From Anaerolineales bacterium (GTDB taxonomy: Bacteria; Chloroflexota; Anaerolineae; Anaerolineales; Anaerolineaceae): a stretch of DNA of 10,155 nt. Position numbers and translations under genes: made by a program. The notes under the pieces are model-generated. The model did no database searches, was not told the origin of the DNA, and was given only the letters and a program-made list of their open reading frames with translations. This document shows, in pieces, positions 7,063-10,155 of this stretch (its first letter is position 1; each line of letters begins with the position of its first letter). The stretch lies in the NCBI GenBank assembly GCA_020060485.1, contig JAGVAB010000145.1:1-10155 (forward strand), given 5' to 3'.

Positions 7063-7113
7063 CCATGTTTGGCATGTCTCAGAAAGCCCTGCTCCATTTT
7101 TTTGACCTCTTCT

Positions 7114-7176
7114 GGTGAAAACCCACAGCAACCCACTCACCGCTGCCAACTGCCGGAAAGCGGGGCAGTTTTCACC
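7114..7176. repeat. Inverted repeat with nested stem in the gap after the operon
   Basis: GGTGAAAAC (7114-7122) and GTTTTCACC (7168-7176) are perfect 9-base complements. Inside the loop CCGCT (7140-7144) and AGCGG (7159-7163) can pair, and CTGCC (7143-7147) with GGCAG (7164-7168) offers a competing pairing. No T run follows on either side in the expected place, so it is not a standard intrinsic terminator. It may fold in RNA or mark a non-coding element; function unknown. Confidence 0.4.
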
Positions 7177-7216
7177 CTGCGCTTGCTGCATCGATACCCC
7201 CGAAAAGCAACTGAAC

Positions 7217-7236
7217 TTTATACGATATGGTATAAA
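7217..7236 (+). promoter_or_regulatory. EamA gene promoter with overlapping palindrome; possible leaderless start
   Basis: TATAAA at 7231-7236 ends nine bases before the ATG at 7246, so transcription would begin at or next to the start codon; no Shine-Dalgarno is present. TTTATAC (7217-7223) and GTATAAA (7230-7236) form a 7-base inverted repeat that covers the -10 box and could be a repressor site. The -35 is weak (CTGAAC at 7211-7216, spacing only 14). Confidence 0.4.
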
Positions 7237-7245
7237 TTACCCTCA

Positions 7246-8151
7246 ATGGGAACACAAAAACAAATCTGGGGCCATCTCGCCGCTTTCTTTTCGATCTTAG
7301 TTTGGGGCATTACCTTTATTTCGACCAAGGTGCTGCTGGTTTCGTTTACCCCGCTCGAGATCATCTTTTTTCGCCTGCTCCTTGCAGTCCTGACACTCTT
7401 TATCATCAGTCCGCCGAGGTTGAACCGGAACGAGATTGCCCGCACCGCCCTGCAGGACAAATGGAAACCCATGGCCGCCGGCCTGTGCGGGGTTACCCTG
7501 TATTTCATTTTCCAGAATATCGCCCTTACATACACGCTGGCCGCCAATGTTGGCGTGCTGGTGTCGGTCGCCCCGCTCTTTATCGCCCTGGCCAGTTACG
7601 CCGTGCTGCATGAAAAGCTCAAAAGGAATTTTTTCATCGGTTTCACGGCAGCCATGGCGGGCATCATCCTGATTGCCTTTAACGGCAGCTTCGTTCTGAA
7701 GCTCAATCCCCTGGGTGATCTGCTTTCGATCCTGGCCGCACTGGCGTGGACCTTCTACAGCGTGCTGATCAAGAAAATTAATGCCCCGCAAACCGCCGTT
7801 TTTGCCCTGACGCGCAAGGTATTTTTCTACGGGTTTTTGTTCACGCTCCCTATCCTGCCGCTATTCGAATTCCGCTGGGGATTGGATCGCCTGACCAGCC
7901 TGCCCAATATTCTCAATCTGGCCTTTTTGGGTGTGGTCGCTTCAGCGCTTTGCTTCGTCACCTGGAACTATGCCGTGCATGTATTGGGGCCGGTGAAGAC
8001 CAGCGTGTATATTTACATGGTACCTGTCATCACGATCGTCTCATCGGCGCTGATCTTGCATGAAACCATCTCACTGGTTTCTGGCGTTGGCACGATTCTC
8101 ATCCTGGTCGGTATGCTGCTCTCGGAGCGGGAAAAAACAAAGAACGCGTGA
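7246..8151 (+). CDS. EamA-family (DMT superfamily) transporter
   Basis: The 301-residue protein is almost wholly hydrophobic with about ten predicted TM helices in two EamA halves. The first half opens with AAFFSILVWGITFISTKVLL and contains the conserved FFRLLLA and NIALTYTLAANVGVLVS stretches; the second opens at about residue 155 (LGDLLSILAALAWTFYSVLIKK) and ends in GPVKTSVYIYMVPVITIV followed by LHETIS. These are typical features of drug/metabolite transporters of the inner membrane, often exporters of amino acids or other small metabolites; the substrate cannot be told. The frame stays open upstream to 7069, but those residues are not transporter-like, and MGTQKQIWG at 7246 matches the usual N-terminus. 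No clear Shine-Dalgarno precedes it, though a -10 box lies immediately upstream, suggesting a leaderless message. It follows the accessory operon in the same direction by 183 bases and seems functionally unrelated to it. Confidence 0.9.
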   Translation: MGTQKQIWGHLAAFFSILVWGITFISTKVLLVSFTPLEIIFFRLLLAVLTLFIISPPRLNRNEIARTALQDKWKPMAAGLCGVTLYFIFQNIALTYTLAANVGVLVSVAPLFIALASYAVLHEKLKRNFFIGFTAAMAGIILIAFNGSFVLKLNPLGDLLSILAALAWTFYSVLIKKINAPQTAVFALTRKVFFYGFLFTLPILPLFEFRWGLDRLTSLPNILNLAFLGVVASALCFVTWNYAVHVLGPVKTSVYIYMVPVITIVSSALILHETISLVSGVGTILILVGMLLSEREKTKNA

Positions 8152-8244
8152 CCTGATTTTCACTCATTCATCCCTGGAAATATCAACAAATATGCGTGTG
8201 CCAGCACGTTAATGAATTCCAACCTCACAAACGCGCCCCTGACC

Positions 8245-8274
8245 GGACACCATGTCCCGGAAATTGTGTACAAT
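8245..8274 (+). promoter_or_regulatory. Possible pyrB promoter with two small palindromes
   Basis: TACAAT at 8269-8274 is a plausible -10; CGGACA at 8244-8249 is a weak -35 at 19 bases. GGACA-CCA-TGTCC (8245-8257) overlaps the -35, and ATTGT-GT-ACAAT (8263-8274) overlaps the -10, so either could be a regulator site. No attenuator hairpin with a T run is visible in the leader up to the ATG at 8330. Confidence 0.3.
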
Positions 8275-8329
8275 AGATATAAGTACCATAACCACCCTGC
8301 TTCAGGAAACGATCAGGAGGAAACCCTGC

Positions 8330-9265
8330 ATGTCATCCGTGCTAGAAGGCAAAGATATCCTGCACGTTAAAGATATCAAACTGGAGCAAATCAGCCTGAT
8401 CCTGGAAACCGCAATGCGCTTTGAACAGGTGCTGGCTTCCGGTGGACGGTTGAGCAATCTCGCTGGCAAGGTACTGGCAACTTTATTCTACGAACCCTCC
8501 ACCCACACACGCCTGTCTTTCGAAACGGCCATGCTGCGCCTGGGAGGACAGGTGGTTTCTGTGCCGGATGCCAAGGAATCCAGTTCGGCCGTGAAGGGTG
8601 AAACGCTTTATGACACCGGCAAGATGATCGATGGATATGCGGATATTGCCGTCATCCGCCACATGCAGGAAGGCAGCGCCCGCGAATTGGCCGATGGCGC
8701 CAGCGTGCCTGTGATCAACGGCGGCGACGGTTCCGGGCAACACCCCACCCAGGCCTTGCTGGACGTGTACACCATCCAAAAAGAAAAGGGGCGGTTGAAC
8801 AATCTCACCGTGACCCTGGCAGGCGACCTGAAGAATGGACGCACCGTGCACTCCCTCTCCTGGCTGCTGGGTAAATATGGCCCGCGCTTCTACTTTGTGT
8901 CACCCGAAGAGCTGCGCATGCCCCCGGAGATCACCAGCATCCTGAAAGACGACGGTATTGAAGTAATCGAGACTCCCAGCCTGGCCGAGGCGGCGGCCAG
9001 GAGCGATGTGATCTACATGACCCGCATCCAGAAAGAGCGCTTCACCGATCCGGGGGCATACGACCGCCTGAAAAACACCTACGTCATCAATCGCGATTTC
9101 CTCGAGCAGGCCAAACCGGGCATCACCATTCTGCATCCCTTGCCGCGGGTGGACGAAATCGCCCGCGAGGTGGACGCCTACGAAGGCGCCGGATACTTCC
9201 GCCAGGCTGCCAACGGCGGCCCGATCCGCATGGCCGTCATTGCGTTACTCACTGGCTGCGAATGA
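8330..9265 (+). CDS. pyrB: Aspartate carbamoyltransferase catalytic subunit
   Basis: This enzyme joins carbamoyl phosphate and aspartate to give N-carbamoyl-aspartate, the committed step of pyrimidine synthesis in the cytoplasm. The 311-residue length fits a single catalytic chain. Visible signatures are the carbamoyl phosphate loop FYEPSTHTRLSFE (about 52-64), the mobile Ser/Lys loop DAKESSSAVKGETLYDT (about 76-92), GSGQHPTQALLDVYT (about 134-148), the ATCase motif TRIQKERF (about 226-233) and HPLPRVDEIA (about 263-272). TRIQKERF and the SxxKGE loop separate it from ornithine carbamoyltransferase. The start at 8330 has AGGAGG nine bases upstream; an in-frame upstream start at 8252 adds 26 residues without family support. 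No regulatory subunit gene pyrI follows: the next gene is pckA, 69 bases on. If the regulatory chain exists it is elsewhere. Confidence 0.96.
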   Translation: MSSVLEGKDILHVKDIKLEQISLILETAMRFEQVLASGGRLSNLAGKVLATLFYEPSTHTRLSFETAMLRLGGQVVSVPDAKESSSAVKGETLYDTGKMIDGYADIAVIRHMQEGSARELADGASVPVINGGDGSGQHPTQALLDVYTIQKEKGRLNNLTVTLAGDLKNGRTVHSLSWLLGKYGPRFYFVSPEELRMPPEITSILKDDGIEVIETPSLAEAAARSDVIYMTRIQKERFTDPGAYDRLKNTYVINRDFLEQAKPGITILHPLPRVDEIAREVDAYEGAGYFRQAANGGPIRMAVIALLTGCE

Positions 9266-9287
9266 TCGTGAAAACGGAACAGGTAAA

Positions 9288-9316
9288 TTGGCCTCCTTCC
9301 CATGCTCGCATATAAA
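9288..9316 (+). promoter_or_regulatory. Possible pckA promoter
   Basis: TTGGCC (9288-9293) and TATAAA (9311-9316) are separated by 17 bases in the gap between pyrB and pckA. Transcription would start near 9323, giving a very short leader that only just includes the GGGAG Shine-Dalgarno at 9322-9326. Read-through from pyrB is an alternative. Confidence 0.38.
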
Positions 9317-9334
9317 TCCACGGGAGAATTTTCC

Positions 9335-10155
9335 ATGTTTGATCACCCAGGTTCCCAGTTTGAATTGATCACCAAGACCACGGTTCAGGCCAGGAAGATC
9401 CACTGGAATCTCACCCCACCCCTGCTTTATGAAGAAATCATCCAGCGGCGTGAAGCCATGATGGCCGAATCCGGCCCGCTAGTGGTATACACTGGCAAAT
9501 GTACCGGCCGTTCCCCCAATGACAAATTCTTTGTCAGTGAACCATCCAGCCAGGAACATGTATGCTGGGGTAAAGCCAACCAGGCCTTTGCGCCGGAGAA
9601 ATTCGAGAGGCTCAAGGAGCGCGTGCTGGAATACTTCCGGCAGAAGGAGCTGTTTGCGCAGGACTGCTTCGGCGGCGCCGACCCGGCCTATCGTTTTCCG
9701 GCCCGCATCATCACCGATACCGCATGGGGAAGCCTGTTTGCTTACAACATGTTCCTGCACGCCAGCAACGTCCCCGCCCAGGAATTTTCCCCAGAGTTCA
9801 CAGTGCTGGTGGCTTCAGGTTTTGAAGCAGAGCCGGAGATCGATGGCACCCGCTCGGATGTCGTCATCGCCATCCACCTGGGCCAAAAGCTGGCCATCAT
9901 CGCCGGTACCCGTTATGCCGGCGAAGTAAAGAAGACTGTTTTTACCGTGCTCAATTATCTGTTCCCGCTGCAGAATATTTTTCCCATGCACTGCGCAGCC
10001 AACATCGGCCCGACTGGCGATACAGCCCTGTTCTTCGGCTTGAGCGGCACCGGCAAGACCACTCTGTCAGCTGATCCGGGTCGCCATCTGATTGGTGATG
10101 ACGAGCATGGCTGGAGCGACAATGGGGTGTTCAATTTTGAGGGCGGCTGTTATGC
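9335..10155 (+). CDS. pckA: Phosphoenolpyruvate carboxykinase (ATP), 5' half; runs off right edge
   Basis: The enzyme converts oxaloacetate and ATP to phosphoenolpyruvate, ADP and CO2, the entry step of gluconeogenesis, in the cytoplasm. The ATG at 9335 has GGGAG eight bases upstream. The 273 visible codons contain the ATP-PEPCK signatures: YTGKCTGRSPNDKF (about 52-65), the substrate/metal region GTRYAGEVKKTVF (about 190-202), MHCAANIGPTGDTALFFG (about 215-232), the P-loop GLSGTGKTT (about 232-240) and LIGDDEHGWSD (about 250-260). The P-loop form and the RSPNDKF box place it with the ATP-dependent rather than the GTP-dependent family. The family is about 520-540 residues long, so roughly the second half is missing beyond the window. 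No frameshift is seen in the visible part. Confidence 0.96.
   Translation, partial: MFDHPGSQFELITKTTVQARKIHWNLTPPLLYEEIIQRREAMMAESGPLVVYTGKCTGRSPNDKFFVSEPSSQEHVCWGKANQAFAPEKFERLKERVLEYFRQKELFAQDCFGGADPAYRFPARIITDTAWGSLFAYNMFLHASNVPAQEFSPEFTVLVASGFEAEPEIDGTRSDVVIAIHLGQKLAIIAGTRYAGEVKKTVFTVLNYLFPLQNIFPMHCAANIGPTGDTALFFGLSGTGKTTLSADPGRHLIGDDEHGWSDNGVFNFEGGCY

Noticed and set aside
7091..7103. T run after the channel-like gene as an intrinsic terminator
   Set aside because: Seven T are present at 7097-7103, but no stable GC-rich hairpin sits directly before them.
7297..7791. 164-codon minus-strand frame
   Set aside because: Antisense shadow of the EamA transporter; its Gln/Gly/Asp-rich composition reflects the reverse of hydrophobic codons.

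Overview
This window looks like a bacterial chromosome segment in which a low-GC accessory island (about 1-7062) sits next to GC-richer housekeeping genes (about 7246-10155). The TIR-TM-WD40 architecture and the look of the core genes suggest Chloroflexota (Anaerolineae-like). That is an impression from protein style only; no rRNA or marker gene here settles it.

Layout: (1) The left edge holds the first 16 codons of an apparent IS701-like transposase on the minus strand (1-50). (2) A minus-strand gene follows (1734 down to 91) for a TIR domain, a linker, one transmembrane helix, a heptad coiled coil and WD40 repeats. It stops abruptly inside its fourth WD40 repeat, where the insertion element begins, so the gene is very probably cut by the element. 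(3) A divergent intergenic region (1735-2093) carries two face-to-face copies of an 11-base extended -10 promoter core. (4) A plus-strand operon-like run of three genes follows: an 870-residue class fusion (degenerate PfkB-like domain, AAA+ ATPase, two RyR repeats; 2094-4709), a small SLOG/LOG-type Rossmann protein (4733-5233), and a two-TM channel-like protein with two NAD-binding/RCK-like domains and RyR repeats (5326-7062). (5) An EamA/DMT transporter (7246-8151), pyrB (8330-9265) and the first half of ATP-dependent pckA (9335 to the window end) complete the window.

The interesting part is the island. TIR domains in many conflict systems cleave or rearrange NAD+. SLOG domains are proposed sensors or processors of nucleotide-derived ligands. 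RyR repeats and a two-TM RCK-type protein suggest a ligand-gated membrane effector. Together with a kinase-like/AAA+ RyR protein, the set resembles a nucleotide-signal-to-membrane defence or stress module. The domain calls come from the sequence; the system-level role is inference. The WD40 sensor arm of the TIR protein seems disabled by the insertion element in this strain.

The right-hand genes are ordinary metabolism: pyrimidine synthesis (pyrB), gluconeogenesis (pckA) and small-molecule transport or efflux.
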